A stretch of DNA of 64,000 nt from Candidatus Aminicenantota bacterium (GTDB taxonomy: Bacteria; Acidobacteriota; Aminicenantia; Aminicenantales; Aminicenantaceae), in the NCBI GenBank assembly GCA_030603565.1, contig JAUVXM010000001.1, positions 47,328 through 111,327 of the forward strand, written 5' to 3'. Shown one piece after another: positions 8,370-18,317 of this stretch (positions are counted from its first letter, which is position 1; every line of letters begins with the position of its first letter). A program made the translations under genes and the position numbers. Below the pieces are notes generated by a model. The model saw nothing but the letters and a program-made list of their open reading frames with translations. It was not told where the DNA came from and ran no database searches.

Positions 8370-9925
8370 ATAATAAGGCCTTTAAGGGCCTGTTTGTTTT
8401 AATCGTTTTTGGGGCCCTGGTTTTTCGTCTGGCCCAGTTAAACCTTCGGCCTCTGCATCATGATGAAGCCAACCAAGCGGTAAAATTCGGCGTCCTACTG
8501 GAAAAGGGCGAATACAGCTATGACCGCAATGACCACCATGGTCCTAGTCTATATTATCTTAGCCTTCCTTTTACTTGGATTTTTTCAGGCAAGGACTTTG
8601 CTTCTTTGCATGAAAAGACCTTGCGGCTTGTGCCTGCAATTTTCGGAGCCGGCTTGATCCTGTTTTTTCTTTTGCTTAAAGGGGGAATGAACCGTTGGGC
8701 AATCATATTATCCGGTTTATTTATGGCTGTGTCTCCGGTAATGGTCTTTTTCAGCCGGTTTTATATCCAGGAAATATTGTTGCTTTTTTTTATTGCAGGG
8801 ACAATCGGAGCGGGCTGGCGTTACTCCCAAAATCCGTCGACAGGCTGGGCCCTGGCAGCAGGACTAAGTGCGGGAATGATGTATACCACCAAGGAGACAT
8901 GCATAATAGTATTCGGGGCATTAGTCAGTGCCCTGGTCTTGACTAAACTTTTCCGAAGAAGAGGTGAATTTCAGAAAGATTCTTCTAATTCCCCGAAGGT
9001 AAAACATTTGTTTATCAGTATGGGAGCTGCCCTGCTGATTTCCGGGCTGTTTTATTCTTCATTTTTTAGAAACCCTGGCGGCCCTTTGGATTCTCTCCTG
9101 GCATTTGGGTCTTATTTCAGCCGGGCAGGGGAGGCCGGGATGCATGTCCATCCCTGGTATTACTATATTAAGATGTTGGCTTATTCTCGATACGGGCCCG
9201 GGCCGGTCTGGAGTGAAGCGCTTATTTTAATCCTGGCAGCTGGCGGATGTTTCTCTGCTTTTAAAGCCAGGAGAGAAAATGGTTCAGGTTATGTCTTTAT
9301 ACGGTTTGTTTTTTTCTATACGCTGCTCTCTACTATAATATTTTCCCTGATAGCATATAAAACCCCCTGGAATATTCTTCCTTTCTATATGGGAATGATC
9401 CTTCTGGCTGGTGAAGGGGTGGTTTTTTTAATCAGGAAAACACATAAAATCTGGACACGAGGAGTGGTTTTATTGCTGTTGGGCCTGGGGATATTCAATC
9501 TTGGAGCTCAGAGTTACCGGGCCAATTTTAAATACTTTGCAGACCCCCGTAACCCGTATGTATATGCTCATACTTCTACTGATTTTTTAAATCTTGTCCA
9601 ACGTATTGAGGATATAGCTCTTCTGCATCCGGACCATAAGCAGATGCTTATTAAAGTGATTACCGGCCCGTATGAAACCTGGCCTTTGCCCTGGTACTTG
9701 CGAAAATTCACCAGAGTAGGATACTGGCAGGAGGTTGGTGCGGCCGGTGAAATACCTGGTGTTCCTGTGATAATATCTTCAATTGATAAACTTGATAAAC
9801 TGCAGGTTCTTTTGGGGGATGATTATCAGTCTGAGTTTTACGGATTGCGTCCCGAAGTGCTGCTGGCTGTACATATTCGCCAGGACTTGTGGAATAAATT
9901 TTTACAGAAACAGGCAGAACGCTAA
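8366..9925 (+). CDS. TIGR03663-type multi-pass membrane glycosyltransferase (GT39-like)
   Basis: 519 aa; 'LNLRPLHHDEANQAVKFGVLLEKGEYSYDRNDHHGPSLYYLSLP', multi-TM. Confidence 0.85.
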   Translation: MNNKAFKGLFVLIVFGALVFRLAQLNLRPLHHDEANQAVKFGVLLEKGEYSYDRNDHHGPSLYYLSLPFTWIFSGKDFASLHEKTLRLVPAIFGAGLILFFLLLKGGMNRWAIILSGLFMAVSPVMVFFSRFYIQEILLLFFIAGTIGAGWRYSQNPSTGWALAAGLSAGMMYTTKETCIIVFGALVSALVLTKLFRRRGEFQKDSSNSPKVKHLFISMGAALLISGLFYSSFFRNPGGPLDSLLAFGSYFSRAGEAGMHVHPWYYYIKMLAYSRYGPGPVWSEALILILAAGGCFSAFKARRENGSGYVFIRFVFFYTLLSTIIFSLIAYKTPWNILPFYMGMILLAGEGVVFLIRKTHKIWTRGVVLLLLGLGIFNLGAQSYRANFKYFADPRNPYVYAHTSTDFLNLVQRIEDIALLHPDHKQMLIKVITGPYETWPLPWYLRKFTRVGYWQEVGAAGEIPGVPVIISSIDKLDKLQVLLGDDYQSEFYGLRPEVLLAVHIRQDLWNKFLQKQAER

Positions 9926-10647
9926 TGGATATTTCAATTGTAATCCCGGCCTTAAATGAGGCCCACAAGATTGGATATGATGTAGAAGCTGCTGCTTCAT
10001 TTTTCTGCGAGGCGGGTTTTAAGGGAGAGGTTATTGTAGTTGATGACGGCAGCACGGATAATACGGCTGAGACAGCGAGAAACACTCCTGTCCCTCAAAC
10101 TGTAGAGTGCAAGGTTATCTGCTTGGAGAGAAATTCAGGCAAGGGATTTGCGGTTAAAACAGGAGTTAAAGCTTCCCGGGGTGAGATAGTATTGTTTGCA
10201 GACAGCGGCACCTGTATTCCCTATAGAAATGCTTTGCCTTCTATCAGACGTATCCGTACCGGGAAACTGGATGTTGCTCTGGCTTCACGGCGGCTGAAAA
10301 AGACTGTAATCTGCAGGAACCGCCCTTTGAAGCGGCGGATATTATCATGGTTTTTTCTCAAGGCTGCAGTGTGGGTGGCAGGGCTTCCCAAGCAGGTCAC
10401 TGATTCTCAGTGCGGGTTTAAAATCTTTAGAGGAGAAATTGCTAAAAAGCTGTTTGCGGAATGTGAAACTATAGGTTTTCTGTTTGATATAGAGATTCTT
10501 ATGCGGGCCCTGCATAATGGTTATAGTATTGAGGAATTTCCGGTGGAATGGAGCTGCGACCTGGATACCAGGATGCGTCCGGGTTCGGATGCCCCTAGAA
10601 TGCTTAAAGGATTATTCAGGGTAAGAAGGATTATTAAAAAATTTTAA
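9925..10647 (+). CDS. Glycosyltransferase family 2 (dolichyl-phosphate glycosyltransferase-like)
   Basis: 240 aa; 'DISIVIPALNEAHKI...VIVVDDGSTDNTAE...LASRR...DSQCGFKIF'. Confidence 0.93.
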   Translation: MDISIVIPALNEAHKIGYDVEAAASFFCEAGFKGEVIVVDDGSTDNTAETARNTPVPQTVECKVICLERNSGKGFAVKTGVKASRGEIVLFADSGTCIPYRNALPSIRRIRTGKLDVALASRRLKKTVICRNRPLKRRILSWFFLKAAVWVAGLPKQVTDSQCGFKIFRGEIAKKLFAECETIGFLFDIEILMRALHNGYSIEEFPVEWSCDLDTRMRPGSDAPRMLKGLFRVRRIIKKF

Positions 10648-10704
10648 TCTTAATTTAATCTTAATTTAATATTTTTCTGCTATAATTCCTGAATAGAAAA
10701 ATAG

Positions 10705-10957
10705 CCTGGATTATTCACGAGTCGAGGTTGCTGTAGATGAGAGGAGTAGGGTATGAAGCTGTGGTTCTTCACCGCGAATGCCCTGCAACGAAGCAGATGC
10801 AGTAAGATTGGCTCGCCTGAAAGGTAAAAAAATGGCGATTAAAATTAAAAATAAAAACGAGAAAAAAGTTGCAATAATCATTCTCGAAAGAATCTCGTAT
10901 ATCATTGAAAAGAAAATATTAATAGCAACATCGCCATTTTTTTATGAATAGTTCAGG
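10705..10957 (-). repeat. R3: full-length MITE-like element, 253 bp (inverted orientation)
   Basis: CCTGGATTATTCACGAGTCGAGG...TTGGCTCGCC...AAAAAAATGGCGATT...ATCGCCATTTTTTTATGAATAGTTCAGG. Confidence 0.88.
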
Positions 10958-10976
10958 CTTAGAAAGGAGAGATAAC

Positions 10977-12266
10977 ATGAAGAGAAACTTCTTGTTCTAT
11001 GTTGTTATGCTGATCCTTGGATGTATTATTTGGAGTCCAAACATTTATTCAGAAAACAATGAAACAAACATCAATGAGTTAAAAGAAAATGCCCCCAAGG
11101 TATTTATTGATTGCTGGCGTTGCGACAGAGACTATATCCGGACAGAGATTACGTATGTCAATTATGTAAGAGACCGAAAGGATGCTGATATTCACCTAAT
11201 GGTAACAGACCAGGGGACAGGAAGCGGCGGTCGCGAATATACCCTGACGTTTATCGGTCTTAAAAAGTTTGACGGCATGAAAAATACTCTCATCTATGTT
11301 TCACATAAAACTGATACCAGGGATGAGATTCGTGAAGGAATGATTGAAGTTATAAAAAAAGGGCTGTTCCCATTTATTATGAAAACACCGATCGCAGAAC
11401 ATATTTCCATCCAATTTAAACAAAAGAAGATGGAACCTACAGCTGTAAAGGATAATTGGGATTTTTGGGTCTTTAACATAGGCGTGGATGGAGAATTAGG
11501 CGGGGAATCAAGCCAAACATCCCGGGAATTTGATTTGGATTTTTCTGCTAATAGAGTAACTCCTGACTTAAAAATTCAATTGGGTTCTTCCTTGGATTAT
11601 AATGAGAACAAATATGATTATGAGGATTATTCCATCACCAGTATTTCCAAGAGTAAAAATTTAAGGGGATTAGTAGTAAAAAGCATAAACGAGCACTGGT
11701 CTGCAGGAGGCTGGCTTGAAGCTTCTTCCTCGACTTACAGTAATATAAAGTCTCTGTATTCTTTTTCCCCTGCCCTTGAGTATAATTTTTTCCTCTATTC
11801 TCTATCTACCAGGAGACAACTGCGCTGTCTCTATAAGATTGGTTTTAATGATGTAAATTATATAGAAGAGACCGTCTATGAAAAAAAATCAGATAAACTG
11901 TATAATGAATCTCTTACTATAAGCCTGGAAATTAGAGAGCCCTGGGGAAGCGTATCAACTTCGCTGGAAGGATCGCATTATTTTCATGACTTTGAAAAGA
12001 ACCGGCTTAGGTTGAATGGTTTTTTTTCAGTTAGAATATTTAAAGGCCTGTCCTGGAATTTGCGCGGCAGATTTGAAAGGGTACACGACCAGCTTTCACT
12101 TCCCAGGGGAGAAACCTCTCTTGATGAGATTTTGTTAAAAAGAAAGGAGCTTGCTACCGAGTATGATTATAATATATCCATGGGGCTGAATTATACTTTC
12201 GGCTCTGTTTTTAGCAATGTTGTAAACCCGCGTTTTGGAGGTTCCAGACAGGGAAGGTATAGATAA
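10977..12266 (+). CDS. Secreted/outer-membrane beta-barrel-like hypothetical protein
   Basis: Signal peptide (MKRNFLFYVVMLILGCIIWS), C-terminal half rich in alternating beta strands ending 'NISMGLNYTFGSVFSNVVNPRFG'. Start trimmed because the upstream ATG lies in R3. Confidence 0.6.
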   Translation: MKRNFLFYVVMLILGCIIWSPNIYSENNETNINELKENAPKVFIDCWRCDRDYIRTEITYVNYVRDRKDADIHLMVTDQGTGSGGREYTLTFIGLKKFDGMKNTLIYVSHKTDTRDEIREGMIEVIKKGLFPFIMKTPIAEHISIQFKQKKMEPTAVKDNWDFWVFNIGVDGELGGESSQTSREFDLDFSANRVTPDLKIQLGSSLDYNENKYDYEDYSITSISKSKNLRGLVVKSINEHWSAGGWLEASSSTYSNIKSLYSFSPALEYNFFLYSLSTRRQLRCLYKIGFNDVNYIEETVYEKKSDKLYNESLTISLEIREPWGSVSTSLEGSHYFHDFEKNRLRLNGFFSVRIFKGLSWNLRGRFERVHDQLSLPRGETSLDEILLKRKELATEYDYNISMGLNYTFGSVFSNVVNPRFGGSRQGRYR

Positions 12267-12273
12267 AAGGCAT

Positions 12274-12954
12274 ATGAGGATTTTAGTAGTTGAGGATGAT
12301 AAAAAAGTAGGGCGCTTTTTAGAAAAAGGCCTGGGCGAAGAGCAATATGCTGTTGATATATGCAGAGATGGAGCAGATGCGCTTTATTTTGCTCAGACAA
12401 ATACTTATGATGTTATTATCCTTGATATCATGCTGCCGGGAAAGGACGGTTTTACAATCTGCCGGGAGATGAGGGAAAATTCTATTCTGACTCCGGTCAT
12501 CATGCTTACAGCAAAAGATACAGTGGAAGATAAAATAAGCGGCCTTTACGAGGGTGCTGACGACTATCTGACCAAACCGTTCTCTTTTGAAGAACTCCTT
12601 GCCCGCATCAGGGCTCTTTTACGCAGGAATCAGGATTATAAGACCAAAGTGTTAAAAGCCGGTGACTTGGAAATGGATCCTGTCCGGCGGCTTGTTACCA
12701 GGGCCGGCAAAAAGATCGTTCTGACCGGAAAAGAGTATGCCTTGCTGGAATACCTGCTGCGGAGTAAGGGAAGAATTGTTACTCCGGTTATGATCCTTGA
12801 GCATGTCTGGAATATGGATTACGATGGCATCAGTAATATTGTAAATGTTTATATCAATCACTTGAGAAATAAAGTCGATAAAGATTCAAGTGTAAAACTA
12901 ATAAAAACGATCAGAGGCCATGGGTATCAGATCGATGAAAATCAAAAAATTTAA
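12274..12954 (+). CDS. OmpR-family response regulator
   Basis: 'MRILVVEDDKKVGRFLEKGL...DVIILDIMLPGKDG...LTAKD...LTKPFSFEELLARIRALLRR' plus winged-helix C-terminus. Confidence 0.95.
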   Translation: MRILVVEDDKKVGRFLEKGLGEEQYAVDICRDGADALYFAQTNTYDVIILDIMLPGKDGFTICREMRENSILTPVIMLTAKDTVEDKISGLYEGADDYLTKPFSFEELLARIRALLRRNQDYKTKVLKAGDLEMDPVRRLVTRAGKKIVLTGKEYALLEYLLRSKGRIVTPVMILEHVWNMDYDGISNIVNVYINHLRNKVDKDSSVKLIKTIRGHGYQIDENQKI

Positions 12955-14371
12955 ATCCCTCAGTTTTAAACTAACCATATGGTATGTGGTGATACTGAGT
13001 ATTATCATCGGAATTGCTGGGGTTTTCCTCTATGAAACCTTTAAAGAAAGACTCATGGATGAGCTGGAACAGACACTGCTTGAGATCGCTAATGATGTTA
13101 ATGACGAATGGTACTGGAGACATGGAGTTACCTGGGAAGATGCCATCAATCGAATGGAAGACGAGTTTGGAAGCTATGATCCCTTTATTCAGATGGTAGA
13201 GATCAGAGAACGGAGAGACAAGGATTCTGATATCAGAGGTATTGATAAAATTATCCGCTCCAAAAAAATCCCGGAGGGCCTTTTTGTGCTTGATACCAGA
13301 TATTATTATAAAGCCGACAGGGCTGATATAGATGACCTGGTATATATAACTGTTACTGAGAAAAAACTCAGCTCCTATCCCCTACGTGTGGTCCTGTTTC
13401 CGGTTAGAGGCCCTAATATTGTTCAGGTAGGGATATCTCTGGAGGAAACAACAAATGCTTTAAAAGAGTTGTTGTTCATCCTGATCATCGGAGGACCGTT
13501 GCTGGTTTTATTTTCTTCATTAGGGGGTAGTTTTATTATCAGGAAGGCATTGCAGCCGGTTAAGAGTGTAGTCAGAACCGCAAATGAGATATCAGCGGAC
13601 GACCTTTCCCTGCGGATAGATTCCGGAAACCGTAAAGATGAGATCGGTGCCCTGGTGGACACTTTTAATGAGATGATCGCACGTCTGGAAAAATCAGTTA
13701 AGAAAATACGGCAGTTTTCTGGAGATGTCTCTCATGAACTGAGAACTCCTTTGACTATTATCCGCGGTGAAATCGAAGTTCTTCTGCGAAAAGAGAGAAA
13801 AAAAGAAGAGTATAAAGATATTTTAAAAAGTGTACTGGAAGAAACCCTGCAGATGGAAAAAATAATCGACGAGCTGCTTTTCCTTTCCCGGATAGAAACA
13901 TTAGATAAAAGGAAGTTAGATGCTTATCTCCACCTGGATGATGTCTTGCTTAAAGTCTTTGAGAGCCGCGAGCAGACGGCCGTAAGAAAGAAATTGGAGT
14001 TTGCTATTAAAGAGGTTACACCGGTATCGATTAAAGGAGACAAAGCTCTCCTAAAAAGGCTTATATCCAATATTATTGATAATGCTATTCGGTATACTCC
14101 TCCCAAAGGCAATGTTGAGGTCAGGCTGGAGAAAAAAGAGGGATATGCTCAGATCTGCATTCAGGATACTGGGATCGGAATTCCTAAAGAGTCGCTGCCT
14201 TTTATATTTGACCGTTTCTATGTGGTGGACAAATCCCGCAGCAAGGAAAGCGGGGGGTTTGGATTAGGACTTTCGATAGCAAAATGGGTGGCTGACATAC
14301 ACAGCGCCTCGATAGATGTGCAGAGTAAAATTAATCAGGGGACTATAGTAAAAATCCGTTTTCCCCTTTAA
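12935..14371 (+). CDS. HAMP domain sensor histidine kinase
   Basis: HAMP, 'FSGDVSHELRTPLTIIRGEIEVLL' H-box, 'NIIDNAIRYTPP', 'DTGIGIPKESLPFIFDRFY', 'GGFGLGLSIAKWV'; overlaps the response regulator. Confidence 0.96.
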   Translation: MKIKKFKSLSFKLTIWYVVILSIIIGIAGVFLYETFKERLMDELEQTLLEIANDVNDEWYWRHGVTWEDAINRMEDEFGSYDPFIQMVEIRERRDKDSDIRGIDKIIRSKKIPEGLFVLDTRYYYKADRADIDDLVYITVTEKKLSSYPLRVVLFPVRGPNIVQVGISLEETTNALKELLFILIIGGPLLVLFSSLGGSFIIRKALQPVKSVVRTANEISADDLSLRIDSGNRKDEIGALVDTFNEMIARLEKSVKKIRQFSGDVSHELRTPLTIIRGEIEVLLRKERKKEEYKDILKSVLEETLQMEKIIDELLFLSRIETLDKRKLDAYLHLDDVLLKVFESREQTAVRKKLEFAIKEVTPVSIKGDKALLKRLISNIIDNAIRYTPPKGNVEVRLEKKEGYAQICIQDTGIGIPKESLPFIFDRFYVVDKSRSKESGGFGLGLSIAKWVADIHSASIDVQSKINQGTIVKIRFPL

Positions 14372-14457
14372 CATATATTTAAAAATTCGCCTCACATCCC
14401 TTTTTTCATAAATAAATATAAGGTATAATAAAAGCACTTTTTTAAAAGAGGTGCTTT

Positions 14458-16548
14458 ATGAAATTGTTAAAACGCAGCTTAAGTATTATTTTTATCTCAA
14501 CTCTGCTTTTATTTGTATCGGGTGATTTTTCTTATTCCTCCCTGGATGAAGGAATGTGGACCTTTGATAACCACCCCAGTAAAATCCTTAAAGCAAAATA
14601 TGGGTTTGTTCCCTCCAAGGAATGGCTGGACCATGTCCGATTAGCCAGTGTCCGCTTTATGGATGGAGGGTCAGGTTCCTTTATTAGTCCCAACGGACTG
14701 GTATTGACTAACCACCATGTTGCTATGGGCCAGCTTCAAAAAATTTCAAGCGGAGAGGAAAATTATGTTAACACTGGATTTTTAGCCAACACTAAAGAGG
14801 AGGAGATAAAATGTCCTGACCTTGAACTGAATGTTTTAATTTTCACGGAAAATGTTACAGAAAGAGTAAGGGCTGCTGTTGAGAAAGACATGAGTGATGC
14901 GAAAGCTTTAAAAGCACGCCGGGCAGTGATGGCAAAGATTGAAAAGGAGAGCCTGGACAAAACCGGGTTGCGTTCTAATGTTATCGATCTATACCACGGC
15001 GGCGAATACTGGCTGTACCGCTATAAGAAATACACGGATGTTCGCTTAGTAATGGCTCCGGAACGCCAGGCAGCCTATTTCGGGGGAGATTCTGATAATT
15101 TCACTTATCCCCGCTATGACCTGGATATGGCTTTTTTCAGAGCGTATGAAAAAAACCAGCCGATCAAATCGCCGCATTTTCTTAAATGGAATTCAAAGGG
15201 GGCACAGGGTGGCGAACTTGTTTTTGTTTCAGGTAATCCCGGCTCAACCGATAGACTTTATACCTATGCTGAACTCGAAATGGCACGTGATTTCCGTTAC
15301 CCTTTGATATTAGAATATATAGATAAATATCTTAAAGCATTACGGGAATATGCAAAAAAAGGACAGGAGCAGCAGCGTCTTTCCTTAGGGATGATTTTCG
15401 GACTTGAAAATTCAAAAAAGGCGTTGACAGGGGAATACAACGGTTTATTAGACGAAGAACTTATGGCTAAGCGTAAAAAGAATGAAAAAGAATTCCGTCG
15501 CACCGTCAGTAAAAATCAGAATCTGAGTAAATCCTACAGCGATGCCTGGGATATTATTGAAAAAGTAGTCAAGGAAAATAGGAAAGTCGCTTTACTGCAG
15601 TTTTATCAGAATCTTAGAGGCTACCGCCTGCCTGGGATAGCGACCAGTATCGTCCGTTATGTCGTGGAAGTGAAAAAGCCGGATGCAGAGCGGTTGCCCG
15701 GGTATCATGAATCAGGATTAAATGAATTCAAATTCAGACTTTTTTCTCCCGCTCCAGTATTTAAAGATATGGAAGAAGCTGTTTTAAGCTTTACCCTGCA
15801 GCTGTCCCTTGATGGGCTGGGAAAAGGTGATGAATTTGTTAAACTCGTTCTTGCCGGTCACAGTCCGGATGAAGTGGCCAAAGAAGTGATCGGGGGGACA
15901 AAACTGGATGATCCGAAGTTTAGAAAAAAACTGATCGAAGGGGGGCAGGAAGCTGTTGCAAATTGTAAAGATCCCTTAATTGTCCTGGTGAGAAAGATAG
16001 ATCCTTTGTTAAGGAAAAAAGAGAAGTGGAACCGGGATAACGTAGAAAGTGTTATTGCCCAGGCTAGAGAAAAAATTGCTAAAGCCCGTTTTGCTGCTTA
16101 TGGCACGGATGCCTATCCCGATGCTACATTCACCCTGAGGCTTTCTTACGGAACCGTAAAGAGTTATCTCTATAATGGAACGCGGGCCCCCTGGAAAACC
16201 TCTCTGTATGGAGTTTTTGATCGGGCATCCAGTTTTGGTAATAAGGGGGAATATGCTCTACCTCAGCGGTTCTGGGACCGCAAAGATGAGCTGGATCTTT
16301 CCACCCCTGTTAATTTTGTCAGTACCTGCGATATTATTGGAGGAAATTCCGGTTCACCGGTTATTAATAGAAAAGCTGAGATTGTAGGATTGATCTTTGA
16401 CGGCAATATCGAGAGCTTATCTGGCCGTTTTATGTATGATGAGGTAAAAAGCAGAGCAGTTTCCGTGCATACAGCCTATATTATTGAAGGCCTACGCAAG
16501 CTATATGATGCTGGATTCATTGCGGATGAAATAGAGGGTAAGGAATAA
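14458..16548 (+). CDS. S46 family peptidase (DPP7/DPP11-like)
   Basis: 696 aa; 'DEGMWTFDNHPS', 'LVLTNHHVAMGQL', 'DIIGGNSGSPVINRKAEIVGLIFDGNIES'. Confidence 0.95.
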   Translation: MKLLKRSLSIIFISTLLLFVSGDFSYSSLDEGMWTFDNHPSKILKAKYGFVPSKEWLDHVRLASVRFMDGGSGSFISPNGLVLTNHHVAMGQLQKISSGEENYVNTGFLANTKEEEIKCPDLELNVLIFTENVTERVRAAVEKDMSDAKALKARRAVMAKIEKESLDKTGLRSNVIDLYHGGEYWLYRYKKYTDVRLVMAPERQAAYFGGDSDNFTYPRYDLDMAFFRAYEKNQPIKSPHFLKWNSKGAQGGELVFVSGNPGSTDRLYTYAELEMARDFRYPLILEYIDKYLKALREYAKKGQEQQRLSLGMIFGLENSKKALTGEYNGLLDEELMAKRKKNEKEFRRTVSKNQNLSKSYSDAWDIIEKVVKENRKVALLQFYQNLRGYRLPGIATSIVRYVVEVKKPDAERLPGYHESGLNEFKFRLFSPAPVFKDMEEAVLSFTLQLSLDGLGKGDEFVKLVLAGHSPDEVAKEVIGGTKLDDPKFRKKLIEGGQEAVANCKDPLIVLVRKIDPLLRKKEKWNRDNVESVIAQAREKIAKARFAAYGTDAYPDATFTLRLSYGTVKSYLYNGTRAPWKTSLYGVFDRASSFGNKGEYALPQRFWDRKDELDLSTPVNFVSTCDIIGGNSGSPVINRKAEIVGLIFDGNIESLSGRFMYDEVKSRAVSVHTAYIIEGLRKLYDAGFIADEIEGKE

Positions 16549-16602
16549 TCCGTATTAATAATCCGGTATAGGGATTTTCCCAAGCGTGGAAAATGGAAAA
16601 TT

Positions 16603-17256
16603 TTATCTCTGATTAATAGGTCTTTCTTTTTGGAGGCGTATATATTTCTCTTTCTGTTTTTCCGTCAGAATTTCTTGAATAGCCCGGTCTATTTCTTTGA
16701 TAAAAGTCCCGGGCCTCTGATCCCTGAGCCTGTTCTCTCCTCGTTTAGGATTTTGATCCGGGGAGTGCTTTGCCAGGATTTGTTTGATCTTTTCAGCCTG
16801 AACTTCAGTTAAAGACAATTCTTTTTTTAGAAAGCTAAGCCGGCTCTGGATAAAATTATTCTTTTGAGGGAGATTCCTTAACCTTTCTCCCCGCCTGAGA
16901 AATTGCCAGCGGTTAAAGGGGCCTCTATTGAGGCGGCTTTTTTGGGCCGGAGTTAAAAGGGGATAGAGCTTTGTTTTGAAGGATTCATTGGCAGCCAGCA
17001 TTTGCTCCTGGTAATTGTAACGGATTTTAGAAACTGTTAAGGCGTGTTTCTTTAGGATGGACCTTATTTTTTGAGTCTGTTCCACATTTGGGTCAAGTAT
17101 TCTTTCATAAAAAACCGGAAGGCGGTCAGGATTTCGATAGGAGAAAGTTTTTTTTATGTGATGCTGCAAGAGAGCCCGGTTGAGCATTGCTCCGATTGCA
17201 ATTCCTATTATCAGGGTGACTATTATGATGAAAGTTGTTTTAGTTTTTACATTCAT
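16603..17256 (-). CDS. Periplasmic Spy/CpxP-like heavy-metal-sensor-type protein
   Basis: N-terminal TM; repeated 'LSLTEVQAEKIKQILAKHSPDQ' and 'QEILTEKQKEKYIRLQKER' LTxxQ-type motifs; downstream of anti-sigma/ECF genes. Confidence 0.65.
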   Translation of the reverse strand: MNVKTKTTFIIIVTLIIGIAIGAMLNRALLQHHIKKTFSYRNPDRLPVFYERILDPNVEQTQKIRSILKKHALTVSKIRYNYQEQMLAANESFKTKLYPLLTPAQKSRLNRGPFNRWQFLRRGERLRNLPQKNNFIQSRLSFLKKELSLTEVQAEKIKQILAKHSPDQNPKRGENRLRDQRPGTFIKEIDRAIQEILTEKQKEKYIRLQKERPINQR

Positions 17257-17270
17257 GCTACTTTCTCCCT

Positions 17271-17705
17271 TTAAAACAAAGGCAGTTGTTGTAATTCTTC
17301 ATAGGTTAAATCTGAGGCATAAAAAGCTTCCTCCTGAGAAAAATTATCCCCGATGCCCAGGTTATAAGTTACCAAAATCAGCATAACGATGGCCCCAACA
17401 ACAGCAAATCGGCGGAATACGTGCTTAATCGCTTCGTAAAAAGCTTCCAAGCCGTTTTCTCTTTCTTTTTGGGATATGATCTGCTTGATGACCCGCTCTG
17501 CAAAGAAGGGTTTGAAAGACTGCCCTCCAGTGCCGGAAAGAGCTTTACGTTGAGTTGTGATCTGCTCTTTTTCTCGGCGAAGTTGAGCTGATTTTTTCAG
17601 AGCTATGTTTAGCTGGTTTTGCTCTTTTTCATTTAGCTTGCTGTCAAAAGAGCGGTAAAGCAATTTTAAAATATTTTTATTCATCTCCATCCCCTTTTTG
17701 TTCAT
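17271..17705 (-). CDS. Putative anti-sigma factor with single TM
   Basis: Overlaps the ECF sigma gene; soluble N-terminus followed by TM 'FAVVGAIVMLILVTYNLGIG'. True start may be MNKNILK. Confidence 0.6.
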   Translation of the reverse strand: MNKKGMEMNKNILKLLYRSFDSKLNEKEQNQLNIALKKSAQLRREKEQITTQRKALSGTGGQSFKPFFAERVIKQIISQKERENGLEAFYEAIKHVFRRFAVVGAIVMLILVTYNLGIGDNFSQEEAFYASDLTYEELQQLPLF

Positions 17706-18249
17706 TCTTTTCCCATAAAAGCGGAGCCAGTATTTTTTTAAGCTTTGCCTGTCCCCGGGCCAGCCGAGAGAGTACTGTTCCGATGGGAAGGTCTAATATC
17801 TCAGCGGTTTCTCTGCTGGTATATCCATTTATCGTTCGTAAAACAAGGACTGTGCGAAACTTAGGCTCCAATTTTTGCAGGCCCCATCGGACTAGATTTT
17901 TCAATTCATGGTGATTGCTTGACCCTTTTGGATCAGGCAAATTCGATATCTTTTCTTCCGATCTTGCATAAAAGAATTTTCTGTGGCGTTGGCGGCGTTT
18001 AAGTTCATTCAAACTCAGGTTGACCGCGATCCGGGTCAGATATGTGCCGGGGCTTGATTCCCCCCGGAATTTGTCCAGCGCTCTATAGAAACGGATAAAT
18101 GTTTCCTGTCCCACATCTTCTGCTTCAGGACCGTATCCTAACATACTGATCACTGTAGCTGCCACCTGGTTTTCATATTTTTTAATAAGCTTTTTAAAAG
18201 CATCATGATCACCGTTACGGGCATCTATTAGTAATTGTTTTTCTTTCAG
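17677..18249 (-). CDS. RNA polymerase ECF sigma factor
   Basis: 'EDVGQETFIRFYRALDKFRGESSPGTYLTRIAVNLSLNELKRR' and 'RTINGYTSRETAEILDLPIGTVLSRLARGQAKLKK'. The open frame continues upstream of the called ATG (18165) with sigma region 2-like 'LKEKQLLIDARNGDHDAFKKLIKKYENQVAATVISM', so the start is extended; exact start codon uncertain. Confidence 0.85.
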   Translation of the reverse strand: MKEKQLLIDARNGDHDAFKKLIKKYENQVAATVISMLGYGPEAEDVGQETFIRFYRALDKFRGESSPGTYLTRIAVNLSLNELKRRQRHRKFFYARSEEKISNLPDPKGSSNHHELKNLVRWGLQKLEPKFRTVLVLRTINGYTSRETAEILDLPIGTVLSRLARGQAKLKKILAPLLWEKNEQKGDGDE

Positions 18250-18317
18250 TTTAAGCCTCTTATTTAGGCGTATACTTGTATCATAGATTAGACATACAGT
18301 CTTGCCTTTTTATTCCA

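Noticed and set aside
10711-10905. Conserved ~64-aa ORF (MIxxIxSxMII...FLFLILIAIFLPFRRxDL...STRE) in repeats R3, R9 (45852-46046) and R10 (48087-48281)
   Set aside because: Lies entirely within the repeat and ends at the repeat end. R9 vs R10 differences are mostly nonsynonymous by eye, whereas the stems covary, so structure rather than protein seems conserved. The reading frame is a by-product of indel-free copies.
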